A stretch of 64,000 nt of DNA from Candidatus Aminicenantota bacterium (GCA_011772495.1 WVZL01000007.1:39464-103463), one strand, 5' to 3'. Counted from the first letter of the stretch, positions 18,182 through 27,317 are shown. Made by a program: numbers and translations. The notes: a model not told the origin generated them from the letters alone.

Positions 18182-18970
18182 ATGGGCATGAATCCCAAAG
18201 CCTCAGAAATCCTGTCTTTAGAGGGAAAGGTTGCTATGATAACCGGAGCAGCCTCAGGCATTGGTCTGGCCACAGCAAAACTCCTGGCCAAGGAGGGAGC
18301 CAGCATAGCCCTGATTGATGTTGACGAAACAAAAGGAAAAAAGGCGGAAGAACAGATAAAAGAACTCGGGGTGAAGGCGAAATTTTTCCCTTGCGATGTT
18401 GCCTCAGATTCTGATTGTAAAAAAACAACCGAAGATGTCTACCGAGAATTCGGAAGAATAGACATCCTGTTCAACAATGCCGGTGTCACCAGGCGCAAAG
18501 ATATCGTTGAATTGAGCGAGGAAGAATGGGATTTGGTATTGAACGTAAACCTAAAAGCCATCTACTTGCTCTCCCGTCATGTCATCCCTCATATGATAAA
18601 TCAGGGCGGAGGAAGCATCATCAATACCGGCTCTGGGTGGGGCTTGAAAGGCGGCCCCAAAGCTGCTGCCTATTGTGCAGCCAAGGGCGGAGTCGTCAAC
18701 CTGACTCGAGCTATGGCCATTGACCATGGCAGGCAGGGCATTCGAGTGAATTGTGTCTGTCCTGGAGATGTGGATACCCCTCTTCTGCACGATGAAGCAG
18801 CCCAATTGGGAGAGGATGAAGCGGAATTCATGAAGAAGGCGGCTGACCGTCCCCTCAATAGAATCGGGCAATCCGAAGATATCGCCAATGCTGTTCTCTA
18901 CTTTGCCAGTGACATGTCCAGCTGGGTGACAGGCTCGATTCTGGTGGTAGATGGTGGGGGATTAGCGTAG
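18182..18970 (+). CDS. Classical short-chain dehydrogenase/reductase
   Basis: NAD(P)-dependent oxidoreductase of 262 residues. The Rossmann motif TGAASGIG (about 20-27), NNAG, the catalytic Ser in the NTGSGWG segment and the YCAAK Tyr/Lys pair are all present, as is the PGDVDTP loop. An Asp in LIDVDE at the end of beta-2 points to NAD over NADP. ATG 18182 was chosen over an upstream GTG because AGGAGG at 18168-18173 is 8 bp away. It precedes gcvPA by 99 bp with a hairpin in between. The substrate cannot be told from sequence. Confidence 0.9.
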   Translation: MGMNPKASEILSLEGKVAMITGAASGIGLATAKLLAKEGASIALIDVDETKGKKAEEQIKELGVKAKFFPCDVASDSDCKKTTEDVYREFGRIDILFNNAGVTRRKDIVELSEEEWDLVLNVNLKAIYLLSRHVIPHMINQGGGSIINTGSGWGLKGGPKAAAYCAAKGGVVNLTRAMAIDHGRQGIRVNCVCPGDVDTPLLHDEAAQLGEDEAEFMKKAADRPLNRIGQSEDIANAVLYFASDMSSWVTGSILVVDGGGLA

Positions 18971-18983
18971 ATTGGCAATTTAT

Positions 18984-19027
18984 TAGAAGAGATTGCTTCG
19001 GGACTGCATCCCTCGCAATGACTTCTA
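18984..19027. repeat. Palindromic hairpin element between SDR and gcvPA
   Basis: TAGAAG/CTTCTA outer arms, ATTGC/GCAAT middle arms and GGGA/TCCC inner arms nest around CTGCA. The reverse strand reads like the ATTGCGAG-to-GAAGCAATC dispersed palindromes seen in many bacterial genomes (from memory). It could act as an attenuator or RNA-stability element. Confidence 0.6.
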
Positions 19028-19069
19028 TAAAGTGCCGCTGAATTATTGAGCGCATACAGGAGGTTCGAT

Positions 19070-20467
19070 ATGAGTAAAAAGGAGAAAAAGGTTCATCCCT
19101 ATATTCCTAACTCTGTGCCAGAAGTAAAAGCCAAAATGCTGGCAGAGATCGGCGTTAAAGATATGGAAGAACTCTATCAAGAGATACCAGAGAGCCTGCG
19201 TTTGAAAAAAGAGATGGATCTGACAGAGCCTCTGCTGTCAGAACACGCCTTAAGGCGACACGTAGAGAATATCCTCTCCAAGAATCAAACCTGCCAAGAA
19301 AACATCAGTTTCTTGGGTGCAGGATGCTGGCAGCATTATGTTCCGGCCATCTGTGACGAGATCAATCAACGTTCAGAGTTTCTGACAGCCTACGCGGGAG
19401 AGCCTTACGAAGATCACGGCAGATTCCAGGCGCTTTTCGAATACGAGAGCTTGATGGGAGAGCTCCTGGACATGGAGGTGGTGAATGTGCCGACCTATGA
19501 TTGGTGCCAGGCGGCCAGCACCTCTATAAGGATGGCCGGGAGAATCACCGGGCGCAGGGAGATGCTCATCTCCAATACTGTATCTCCGGATAGGCTTTTA
19601 GTGATCAAAAACTACTGCCAGCCAGTGATGGCCCTGAAGATGGTGAGACATTCTGCTCAAACCGGTCTTATGGACCTGGAGGATCTGAAATCGAAGATAA
19701 CTTCCGAAACAGCCGGCATCTATTTCGAGAATCCCTCTTACCTGGGATTTATCGAAAGCCAGGGACAGGCTATAGTTGATATTGTTCAGGAGAAAAAAGC
19801 TCTTAGCATTGTCGGAGTGGATCCCATCTCCTTAGGAGTCATCGTTCCTCCCAGACATTATGGAGCAGATATTGTATGTGGTGATATTCAAGGGCTCGGG
19901 AACCACCTGAGCTTTGGAGGGGGTCACGGTGGATTCATTTCTACTCGGGACGAGGAGAGATTTGTGATGGAATACCCTTCTCGCCTGTTTGGGATCACCA
20001 AGACCTCTGTTGAAGGTGAATACGGCTTTGGTGATGTCGCTTATGACCGGACATCCTTTGGAGTCCGGGAAGAGGGAAAGGAATTTGTCGGGACTCATGC
20101 TGCCTTATGCGGGATTACGGCCGCAGTTTATTTAGCCTTGATGGGGCCTAAGGGAATGCAGGAGTTAGGAGCGACCATTATGCAGAGGTCTCAGTATGCG
20201 ATGAAGAAACTATCGGAAATCAAGGGAGTTAAGGCTCCAGCGTTTGATTCATCGCACTTCAAAGAGTTTGTGGTGGATTTCAAAGAAACAGGAAAAACGG
20301 TCGAAGAGATTAACGCCTTATTACGCGAGCGAGGTATATTTGGCGGGAAAGATCTTACCCTGGAATTCCCGGAGCTCGGAAACTGCGCTTTATACTGCGT
20401 GACCGAAGTTCACACCAAAGAAGACATAGATAAATTGGTTCAAGTATTGAAGGAGATTCTGGAATGA
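19070..20467 (+). CDS. gcvPA: Glycine dehydrogenase (decarboxylating) subunit 1
   Basis: N-terminal half of the two-subunit P protein of the glycine cleavage system (465 residues). It binds glycine through PLP together with subunit 2, releases CO2 and passes methylamine to lipoyl-H protein. The sequence keeps the family start (MLAEIGVKDMEELYQEIPE), the FLGAGCWQHYVP block and the GGGHGGFISTRDEERFV region. An upstream TTG (19046) is in frame, but ATG 19070 has AGGAGG 6 bp before it. Subunit 2 begins 40 bp downstream. No gcvT, gcvH or lpd gene is in the window, so partners must be encoded elsewhere if the system works. Confidence 0.95.
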   Translation: MSKKEKKVHPYIPNSVPEVKAKMLAEIGVKDMEELYQEIPESLRLKKEMDLTEPLLSEHALRRHVENILSKNQTCQENISFLGAGCWQHYVPAICDEINQRSEFLTAYAGEPYEDHGRFQALFEYESLMGELLDMEVVNVPTYDWCQAASTSIRMAGRITGRREMLISNTVSPDRLLVIKNYCQPVMALKMVRHSAQTGLMDLEDLKSKITSETAGIYFENPSYLGFIESQGQAIVDIVQEKKALSIVGVDPISLGVIVPPRHYGADIVCGDIQGLGNHLSFGGGHGGFISTRDEERFVMEYPSRLFGITKTSVEGEYGFGDVAYDRTSFGVREEGKEFVGTHAALCGITAAVYLALMGPKGMQELGATIMQRSQYAMKKLSEIKGVKAPAFDSSHFKEFVVDFKETGKTVEEINALLRERGIFGGKDLTLEFPELGNCALYCVTEVHTKEDIDKLVQVLKEILE

Positions 20468-20507
20468 TGACAGGGATACAGGAGTGTCAAAAGAAAGGGG
20501 ATTGATT

Positions 20508-22073
20508 ATGGAAGCAAACAAAAAAACAAGGTTGAGGAAACATTTTCATCAAGCCAAGTGGGATGAACCCATCATCTTTGAGCTTAGCAGAGAGGGGGAG
20601 AGAGGCCTATTGATCTCGGAGGTGGAAAAAGAGGTCGAGGATTCTGTCGGCGATGGAGTCTCTGCGTTGCCTGAGAATATGTTTCGAAAAGAGCCTCCTG
20701 CGCTTCCCGAGATTTCGCAGATGAGAGTCTTAAAGCATTTTCTGCGACTATCGCAGCAGTGTCTGGGAGCAGATTTTAACATCGACCTCGGTCAGGGAAC
20801 CTGCACCATGAAGTACAGCCCTAAAGTCAACGAGACCTTTGTTCGTTCTCCCAAAGTCGCCGCGCTTCATCCTCTTCAAGATGCAAGCACGGTTCAGGGT
20901 GCCCTGGAGATCATGTATCAATTGGATCTCTACCTGAGAGAGATTTCCGGACTGGATCATTTTTCTCTCCAGCCCGGAGGAGGTTCTCACGCCATTCTGG
21001 CCATGACTTCAATCATCCATGCTTATCATAGAACGCGGGGAGAAGCTGAAAAGAGAGACGAGATCATCACCACCATACTCTCACATCCTTCCGATGCTGC
21101 TGCCGCCGCAGTCAAAGGCTATAAAGTGATCACCCTTTACCACAATGAGGATGGATACGTAGAAGTCGAAGCTTTGAAAAAGGCTGTTTCGGAAAGAACG
21201 GCTGGATTATTGATCACCAATCCCGAAGATACTGGGATTTTTAATCCTAAAATTGCAGAGTTTACAAAGATCGTCCATGAGGCTGGAGGCTTATGCGGAT
21301 ATGACCAGGCTAATGCTAACGGAATATTGGGTATCACCCGGGCCAAGGAAGCCAATTTCGATATTTGTTTCTTCAACCTGCACAAAAGCTTCTCTTCTCC
21401 CCACGGCTGCGGGGGTCCGGCTATAGGAGCACTGGGCGTAACCCAAGAGCTCAAGGATTATCTGCCCATTCCCCTGGTGGAGCATGATGGCGAAAAATAC
21501 TTCTTAAACCACAATCTTCCCCATACGATTGGAAAGGTCAGAGGATTCCTGGGTGTATTCCCGGCTGCGCTGAGGGCTTACGCCTGGATCAGGAGCCTGG
21601 GAGCAGAAGGACTCAAGGAAGTCGCTCAGGTGGCTGTCTTGAACAATAACTACATCCTGGAGAAAGTGAAGAAGCTGAAGGGAGCCAGCGCTCCTTATGC
21701 TGAGGGAAAGCGCCGCATCGAGCAGGTGAGGTACAGCTGGGAAAAGCTGACCCGGGAGACAGGAATTACCACTGAAGATGTCACCTGCCGGATGGCAGAC
21801 TTTGGCTTTCATTTATGGTCCAGTCATCATCCTTTTATCGTGCCCGAGCCCTTCACCATAGAGCCTACGGAATCCTATTCAAAGGATGAGATCGATGAGT
21901 ACTTGGAGGGATTGGAGGAAATTGTCAAGGAGGCTTATGAAGAACCGGATAAAGTGAAGAATGCTCCTTATAACAGCGTGGTCCACAAGATTGACCACAG
22001 CACCCTGGATGATCCTAAGAAATGGGCTATTACCTGGAGAGCTTATTTAAAGAAGCACAAAACGAAGAGCTGA
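20508..22073 (+). CDS. gcvPB: Glycine dehydrogenase (decarboxylating) subunit 2
   Basis: PLP-bearing half of the P protein, 521 residues. The Schiff-base Lys is K293 in NLHKSFSSPHGCGGP, the standard GcvPB signature with one Gly changed to Cys. The AHPLQDASTVQGALEIMYQL-type region and TNPEDTGIFNP, which place glycine and PLP, are also present. A GTG at 20484 is in frame, but the ATG at 20508 has AAGGGG at 20495-20500 and is preferred. It follows gcvPA and is followed after 19 bp by an amino-acid permease gene, which suggests one operon for glycine uptake and decarboxylation. Confidence 0.95.
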   Translation: MEANKKTRLRKHFHQAKWDEPIIFELSREGERGLLISEVEKEVEDSVGDGVSALPENMFRKEPPALPEISQMRVLKHFLRLSQQCLGADFNIDLGQGTCTMKYSPKVNETFVRSPKVAALHPLQDASTVQGALEIMYQLDLYLREISGLDHFSLQPGGGSHAILAMTSIIHAYHRTRGEAEKRDEIITTILSHPSDAAAAAVKGYKVITLYHNEDGYVEVEALKKAVSERTAGLLITNPEDTGIFNPKIAEFTKIVHEAGGLCGYDQANANGILGITRAKEANFDICFFNLHKSFSSPHGCGGPAIGALGVTQELKDYLPIPLVEHDGEKYFLNHNLPHTIGKVRGFLGVFPAALRAYAWIRSLGAEGLKEVAQVAVLNNNYILEKVKKLKGASAPYAEGKRRIEQVRYSWEKLTRETGITTEDVTCRMADFGFHLWSSHHPFIVPEPFTIEPTESYSKDEIDEYLEGLEEIVKEAYEEPDKVKNAPYNSVVHKIDHSTLDDPKKWAITWRAYLKKHKTKS

Positions 22074-22092
22074 CTAAAGGTAGTTAGATTCT

Positions 22093-23418
22093 ATGAAGTC
22101 TAACAGAACACCTGAATTGCGGCGGGCCATGGGTCTGCCCCATGCCACGGCCCTGGTCGTCGGGACTATCATCGGCGCATCGATATTTGTTCAGCCTTCA
22201 GAGATTACGGGTCAGGTCCCTTCGGTTCCTGGTGTGTTCTTGGTCTGGCTTATAGCCGGTATCATGACAATTTTCGGTGCTTTGGTATGTGCCGAGCTGT
22301 CATCGATTTTTACCCAGAGCGGCGGGGTGTATGTATTTTTAAGGAACACATTCAATCCTGCTTCCGGCTTCTTGTGGGGCTGGGCCATGTTCTGGAGCAT
22401 GCATTCAGGAATTATTGCTGCCATAGCGATGATTTTTGCTCGTTATGCAGCTTATTTCCTCCCCCTGGGTGATTTCGGCATAAAGGTTTTGGCTGTGGTG
22501 ATGATATTTATGCTTTCTGCCATCAATTATATAGGGGTCAAGCAAGGGAGCACCCTCCAAACCCTCTTTACGTTAGGGAAAGTCATGGCCATAGTGGCTA
22601 TCATTGTGATTGGGTTTTCCCTGGGCTCGAAAGTCCCTGAACATTTTGTAACTGGCTCGATAGAAACTGATGTCTCATTGAGGAACTTTTTTCTGGCCAT
22701 CGTGGCCGGGCTTTTTGCCTTTGGCGGATGGCATATGGTGACTTATAGTGCCGAAGAAACAAAAAACCCGAGGAAGACCATTCCACAGGCATTGATGCTC
22801 GGCACCCTGATCGTGACGGCATTATACATAGCTTTGAACGCTGTTTATATGTATATCTTGCCGCTTGATAAAGTCGCCTCCTCCACCCGTATCGCTGCCG
22901 AGGCAGCCGATGTCCTCCTGGGTTCTGGCGGAGGTGCTGTCCTGTCAGGGATTGTCATGTTCTCAACCTTCGGTGCTGTAAGCGGAATCATCCTGGCCGG
23001 TCCACGGGTCTATTACTCGATGGCGCGGGATGGATTGTTGTTCCGTTGGGTCGGAGACATCCATCCAAAGTATAGAACACCCCACAGGGCCATTATCATC
23101 CAGGCGATCTGGTCTTCTGTGCTTGTTGTTACCGGAACCTATCGAGTGCTCTTCACCAGAGTCGTCTATACGGAGTGGATATTTTTCGGGCTAATGACCA
23201 TTGGCCTGTTCCTGCTCCGCCGCCGGCCGGGCATCAAGCGTGATTACAGTATTTGGGGCTATCCCGTAGTTCCTGCTCTGTTTGTGATATCATCATTCAT
23301 TATAGTCATGAATCAAATCATTTCTGATCCTGGAGAGAGCCTGTTCGGGCTTTCATTAGTCGGGTTGGGACTACCTGTTTATTATTTTTGGGCGAAAAGG
23401 AAAAGAGAGGAGTCATGA
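22093..23418 (+). CDS. APC-superfamily amino acid permease
   Basis: Inner-membrane transporter of 441 residues with about 12 helices. The first helix shows the APC signature VVGTIIGASIFVQP, where the unwound GxG-type segment binds the substrate amino-carboxyl group. GALVCAELSSIFTQSGGVYVF (TM2 into TM3) is also characteristic of the LAT/APA branch. The gene sits directly behind gcvPAB and overlaps the next gene's possible ATGA start, so it is part of that operon. Glycine or another small amino acid is a reasonable guess, from context only. Confidence 0.9.
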   Translation: MKSNRTPELRRAMGLPHATALVVGTIIGASIFVQPSEITGQVPSVPGVFLVWLIAGIMTIFGALVCAELSSIFTQSGGVYVFLRNTFNPASGFLWGWAMFWSMHSGIIAAIAMIFARYAAYFLPLGDFGIKVLAVVMIFMLSAINYIGVKQGSTLQTLFTLGKVMAIVAIIVIGFSLGSKVPEHFVTGSIETDVSLRNFFLAIVAGLFAFGGWHMVTYSAEETKNPRKTIPQALMLGTLIVTALYIALNAVYMYILPLDKVASSTRIAAEAADVLLGSGGGAVLSGIVMFSTFGAVSGIILAGPRVYYSMARDGLLFRWVGDIHPKYRTPHRAIIIQAIWSSVLVVTGTYRVLFTRVVYTEWIFFGLMTIGLFLLRRRPGIKRDYSIWGYPVVPALFVISSFIIVMNQIISDPGESLFGLSLVGLGLPVYYFWAKRKREES

Positions 23419-23420
23419 GC

Positions 23421-24398
23421 ATGGACTTTATTGATTTTCATAACCATTTTTATCCACCCGATTACCTGGAGGCCATTCAGACTGCACCGAGCAATGTTAG
23501 AGTGACTTTTGATGCGGATAACAATCCGCTTCTTCACTACCCGGGGGATTATAATGTCGTTGTTCCAGGGCACAGAGATATCGATTTTCGGGAGGAAGTT
23601 CTGAAGAAGGCTGGAATAGCCAAGCAGGTGCTGACCTTTACCTCGCCCGGAACACACATAGAATCACCAGAACGGGCGGGAGAATTGGCACGGCTGGTGA
23701 ATGATGCCTTTGCCAAGATTGTCGATGAACACGGAGAGCGGTTTACAGCCCTGGCCACTCTTCCGTTGAATGATCCCTCTACTTCCTTCGAAGAGCTCAA
23801 GCGCGCTGCGTCTTTAGGGTTTAAAGGTGTGATGTTATTCAGCAACGTTAACGGCGTCGCTTTAAGCGATAAATCCTATTGGCCGTTGTACGAGAAAGCG
23901 GAAGAACTGCAGATTGTCTTGTATATCCACCCGATTTTTCCGGTGGGAGTGGAGGCCATGACAGAGTACTGGCTGATGCCCTTGGTCGGATTCACCCTTG
24001 ATACCACCTTGGCTGCGGCCAAACTCGTTTTCAGCGGAGTAGTGGAAAAATTTCCGGGACTCAGATGGGTTCTGGCTCATCTCGGCGGAGCGATACCTTA
24101 CCTTGCTGAACGGCTTGACCGGGGATATTATGCCTTTGAGGAATGCAGAAAGAATATCCAGAAGCCGCCCAGCGAATACTTGAAGGATTTTTACTATGAC
24201 ACGGTCAATTTTGATATAAAGGCCTTGCAGCTCGCCTTTGATTTCGCAGGTCCTGACCGCTTATTAGCCGGGAGCGATTATCCGCATAAGATCGGCAGCT
24301 TGGAGAAAATGGTGGAGAGCATTGATGGACTGGATATCACTCAGGATGAGAAAGCAGGCCTGGCCGGTGGAAACGCAGCCAAACTGCTGGGATTGTGA
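23421..24398 (+). CDS. Amidohydrolase-2 family protein (ACMSD-like)
   Basis: Metal-dependent TIM-barrel hydrolase or decarboxylase of about 325 residues. Ligands visible are H7 and H9 in DFHNHFYP, His in YIHP, His in LAHLGGAIPYLAERLDRGY and Asp in GSDYPHK. This motif set belongs to the branch holding aminocarboxymuconate-semialdehyde decarboxylase and resorcylate decarboxylases; the real substrate is unknown. ATG 23415 overlaps the permease stop as ATGA, while ATG 23421 is 8 bp from GAGAGGAG and is preferred. It closes the gcvPAB-permease operon, which hints at a product related to amino-acid breakdown. Confidence 0.88.
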   Translation: MDFIDFHNHFYPPDYLEAIQTAPSNVRVTFDADNNPLLHYPGDYNVVVPGHRDIDFREEVLKKAGIAKQVLTFTSPGTHIESPERAGELARLVNDAFAKIVDEHGERFTALATLPLNDPSTSFEELKRAASLGFKGVMLFSNVNGVALSDKSYWPLYEKAEELQIVLYIHPIFPVGVEAMTEYWLMPLVGFTLDTTLAAAKLVFSGVVEKFPGLRWVLAHLGGAIPYLAERLDRGYYAFEECRKNIQKPPSEYLKDFYYDTVNFDIKALQLAFDFAGPDRLLAGSDYPHKIGSLEKMVESIDGLDITQDEKAGLAGGNAAKLLGL

Positions 24399-24405
24399 AT
24401 CATGG

Positions 24406-24434
24406 TGAATTCTTTTTCTTTGAAGAGATATAAT
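24406..24434 (+). promoter_or_regulatory. Possible promoter of the GH2 gene
   Basis: A perfect TATAAT (24429-24434) lies 35 bp before the ATG, but the -35 (TGAATT at 24406) is poor. It may need an activator. Confidence 0.4.
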
Positions 24435-24469
24435 AGAATCCCAGTGTTAAATTTTTGTGAGAGTCTGAA

Positions 24470-26305
24470 ATGAAAAGAGCTTTAATTTTGGTTTTTGTTT
24501 TCCTTTGCATTTTTTTCAATGGCCTCTCCAACGAGAAGCCTACCCGTATAGCATCAGGTATTCAAAGGGATGATATTCCGAGGCCGGAATACCCCCGTCC
24601 CCAATTTGCCAGGTCTGCATGGGTGAATTTAAACGGAGAGTGGACTTATGCCTTTGATTTCGGGAATACGGGTAAAGAACGTGGTTTGGCCAATAGTCGA
24701 GGATTTGAGGGAGAAATCATCGTGCCCTTCTGTCCGGAGAGTCCTCTCTCAGGAGTCAATCACAAGGATTTTATCGCAGCGATGTGGTATCAGCGCTCCC
24801 TCACCATTCCCCAGGATTGGCAAGGAAAGAATGTCATTCTTCATTTTGGGGCTGTCGATTATGAGACCGAGGTCTTTGTTGATGGAGAATCTGTTGGGAA
24901 ACACTGGGGAGGAACATCCTCTTTTAGATTCGATATAACTCCTTTTGTCCAGGCAGGTAAGACACATAATCTGGTCGTCTATGTCAAGGACGAATTGCGT
25001 TCCGGGCTCCAGCCGGCAGGTAAGCAGTGCCCCGATTTTAAGTCAAGAGGATGTCATTATACGCGCACCACTGGCATCTGGCAGACAGTCTGGATGGAAC
25101 CTGTTTCTAGGTATGGGTTGGAATCCTGTCATATCATTCCTGACCTTGACCAGAAAAGATTCTATGTTCGTCCCTGTTTTTACGCTTGGAAAGAAGGGCT
25201 GAGATTCCGGGCAAGACTCTTGGATGGCCAGAGAACTGTCAACGAATCTGAGGTTTTAGCCAGTCCATATTCAATATGTGTCCTGCCGCTGAAAGAAGTG
25301 AAGACCTGGTCTCCAGAAAATCCTTTTTTGTATGATCTGATCTTTGAAGTTCTGGAGGGCTCAGGCAAAGTGATCGATAGAGTCGAAAGCTACGCGGGAT
25401 TGCGGAAAGTTCATGTCGAGAGGAACCAGGTATTCTTGAATAACAAGCCTTATTACTTGCGCCTGGTTCTAGACCAGGGGTTTTATCCGGATGGGATCTG
25501 GACCGCTCCCAGTGATGCGGCTTTAAAAAAGGACATCGAATTGTCGATGAAGGCTGGCTTTAATGGAGCCCGTTTGCACCAGAAGGTCTTTGAGGAACGG
25601 TTTCACCACTGGGCAGACAAATTAGGCTACTTGACTTGGGGGGAATCGTCAAGCTGGGGCCTTGATCTAAAGAGTGGAGAGGCAGCCCGGAATTTTCTCA
25701 CCGAATGGGAAGAGATTGTGGTCCGGGACAGGAATCATCCCTCGATCATTGCCTGGACTCCTTTTAATGAAGCCTGGAGTGGGGGAGAACAGGCTAAGCG
25801 CTTGATCGCGAATGCCTACGATTTGACCAAAAAACTTGACGCGACGCGGCCGGTTAATGATTCCAGCGGCGGAATTCATGTGAAGACCGATCTCTGGACT
25901 GAGCACACTTATGAACAGGACCCTCAAAAATTAAAAGAACTGCTTTCCCTATCTGAAGAAAGGTCTGTCTGGCGGCGCCACCCGGAAATAAGTATCGCTT
26001 ACCAGGGTCAGCCCTATTTGATCGACGAGTACGGAGGCATCAAGTGGATTCCGAGTGCTGATAAAGTGTATGCCGAGGACTCATGGGGCTATGGTGAGGA
26101 TCCAAAGACTCTGGAGGAATTTTACACCCGGCTCGAGGCTCTCACCGATGTAATTTTGAGCCTGGATCACGTCTGCGGTTTCTGCTACACACAGCTGACA
26201 GACATCGAACAGGAGCAGAACGGAATCTACAATTATGACCGGACAGAAAAATTTGACATGAAACGTATCCAGAAAATATTCTCTAAGGGGGTCAGACCAA
26301 ATTAA
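24470..26305 (+). CDS. Exported GH2 glycoside hydrolase; C-terminus runs into a repeat
   Basis: Beta-glycosidase of 611 residues, closest in layout to beta-glucuronidase/beta-galactosidase-like GH2 proteins. It has a signal peptide (1-21), a sugar-binding jelly-roll domain (about 45-215), an Ig-like domain (215-315) and a TIM barrel. The acid/base is E434 in TPFNEAW and the nucleophile candidate is E520 in LIDEYGG. The last five codons and stop (VRPN) are formed by the end of the repeat at 26288-26579, so the original C-terminus was probably altered when that element arrived. The specific sugar is not determined. Confidence 0.9.
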   Translation: MKRALILVFVFLCIFFNGLSNEKPTRIASGIQRDDIPRPEYPRPQFARSAWVNLNGEWTYAFDFGNTGKERGLANSRGFEGEIIVPFCPESPLSGVNHKDFIAAMWYQRSLTIPQDWQGKNVILHFGAVDYETEVFVDGESVGKHWGGTSSFRFDITPFVQAGKTHNLVVYVKDELRSGLQPAGKQCPDFKSRGCHYTRTTGIWQTVWMEPVSRYGLESCHIIPDLDQKRFYVRPCFYAWKEGLRFRARLLDGQRTVNESEVLASPYSICVLPLKEVKTWSPENPFLYDLIFEVLEGSGKVIDRVESYAGLRKVHVERNQVFLNNKPYYLRLVLDQGFYPDGIWTAPSDAALKKDIELSMKAGFNGARLHQKVFEERFHHWADKLGYLTWGESSSWGLDLKSGEAARNFLTEWEEIVVRDRNHPSIIAWTPFNEAWSGGEQAKRLIANAYDLTKKLDATRPVNDSSGGIHVKTDLWTEHTYEQDPQKLKELLSLSEERSVWRRHPEISIAYQGQPYLIDEYGGIKWIPSADKVYAEDSWGYGEDPKTLEEFYTRLEALTDVILSLDHVCGFCYTQLTDIEQEQNGIYNYDRTEKFDMKRIQKIFSKGVRPN

Positions 26306-26579
26306 CTGTTTTATTATCAGTGAGATAACCTCTAATTTAGCCTATTTTAAGCCCTTAGAAGCTGGTTTTTGCCATCAAAAATGCCCTTTTAAGAAGGTTA
26401 TGGTGGTTCAGAGGGATTTCTTTTTCCTCAATTCCAGATAAAGCTTGCGGTTTGGGAATTTCACTCAAATTTGCTTAAAGCGATGTTTTTGACCCCCAAA
26501 AGGCCATTCTAAGAGCTTTTTTAGACAGAAAAACCAAGCTAATTTATTCAAAATAAATTAATTAGCTTGGTCTGACCCC
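26288..26579. repeat. Family-1 repeat, copy A (292 bp, terminal inverted repeats)
   Basis: The left end GGGGTCAGACCAA (26288-26300) and right end TTAGCTTGGTCTGACCCC (26562-26579) are inverted repeats. Two internal motifs with TTTTTG, then AAAA, then a TTNTAAG tail lie at 26366-26398 and 26486-26517. Copies B (32951) and C (36227) share ends and both motifs. Copy A has about 60 bp extra between the motifs. It has no coding capacity and fills the gap between convergent transcription units. Confidence 0.9.
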
Positions 26580-26594
26580 ATAATTTCCATTATT

Positions 26595-27023
26595 TTATTC
26601 ACAGAAGATGCGGACTTTTTCTTTTCCTTCCACATCCACAGTCAGGTCGCTCAAGCTTTCGACGATCTCTTCCAGGTTATCTTCTGTTATCTGAGAGAGG
26701 TCGAGTTTGATGCCTTTTTCTTTGAGGGCCTCATCGACTTTTCCCTGAACATCCACGGGAACCACAGAGGCCAGTTTGATCCCTGCCCGCAGCAATTTCA
26801 TCGGCACACGGATATTCACCTTTTCTCCTTCCTTGTTGTCCGGAGCTGGTTCGACAACGACTCTGAGATACTTCGGGCTTTGTTTCTCTGCGCCTGAATC
26901 CGGCTGTTTCTCTTTTTTTTCAGGTTCATCAGCAGAGATCGCAGCCAGCAGTTTTTCTGCCTCATCAGTGTTGATCTTTCCTTCAGCCAACATCTCTAAA
27001 ATTTTTCGACGTTCTTCACTCAT
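26595..27023 (-). CDS. SHOCT/YvlB-like N-terminal domain protein
   Basis: Protein of 142 residues, probably cytosolic. The N-terminal 30 residues (ILEMLAEGKINTDEAEKLLAAI) form the short helical motif found at the start of YvlB/LiaX-type and SHOCT-like stress proteins. A charged linker (30-50) follows, then a compact C-terminal region with VNIRVPMKLLRAGIKL. The same helical motif ends the DUF2089 regulator encoded first in this operon. GGAGG lies 7 bp before the ATG. It is third in a three-gene minus-strand operon, 15 bp after the membrane protein gene. A stress-sensing role is inferred from the family. Confidence 0.7.
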   Translation of the reverse strand: MSEERRKILEMLAEGKINTDEAEKLLAAISADEPEKKEKQPDSGAEKQSPKYLRVVVEPAPDNKEGEKVNIRVPMKLLRAGIKLASVVPVDVQGKVDEALKEKGIKLDLSQITEDNLEEIVESLSDLTVDVEGKEKVRIFCE

Positions 27024-27038
27024 GGTTATCCTCCATTC

Positions 27039-27314
27039 TTATTTAATATAGATGTATACCTTTTCATCGGAACCTTCGACCTGGACAACCAGGCCGGATA
27101 AAGCGCCAATAACAGTAAGAAGCCTTGGTCCGATTAATAAAAGGCTTCTACCGTAACCTAACGGCCAGGAAATGAGGGCAGCGATCAGGATGAGGGGTGA
27201 AAGAGCAATCATGACCGCGGCCATCAAAATCCAGATGCAGATCAAAGGAAAATAAAGCTTGATTTTGTTTTTGTCCTTTTCCCGGATGTGCATTTTCATG
27301 AGTATTGGTATCAT
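27039..27314 (-). CDS. Small two-helix membrane protein
   Basis: Protein of 91 residues with a basic N-terminus (KMHIREKDKNKIK) and two hydrophobic segments, about residues 22-48 and 58-75, ending in a polar tail VEGSDEKVYIYIK. I do not recognise a family beyond generic. It begins 3 bp after the regulator's stop and is thus translationally coupled; the regulator's last codons supply an AGGGG Shine-Dalgarno. The DxEVxI-like tail resembles the beta-strand pattern of the third operon protein, which may point to a shared partner. Confidence 0.6.
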   Translation of the reverse strand: MIPILMKMHIREKDKNKIKLYFPLICIWILMAAVMIALSPLILIAALISWPLGYGRSLLLIGPRLLTVIGALSGLVVQVEGSDEKVYIYIK

Positions 27315-27317
27315 GGT

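Noticed and set aside
18971-19069. Glycine riboswitch before gcvPA
   Set aside because: The gap is short and filled by a simple palindrome; no tandem aptamer pattern is visible.
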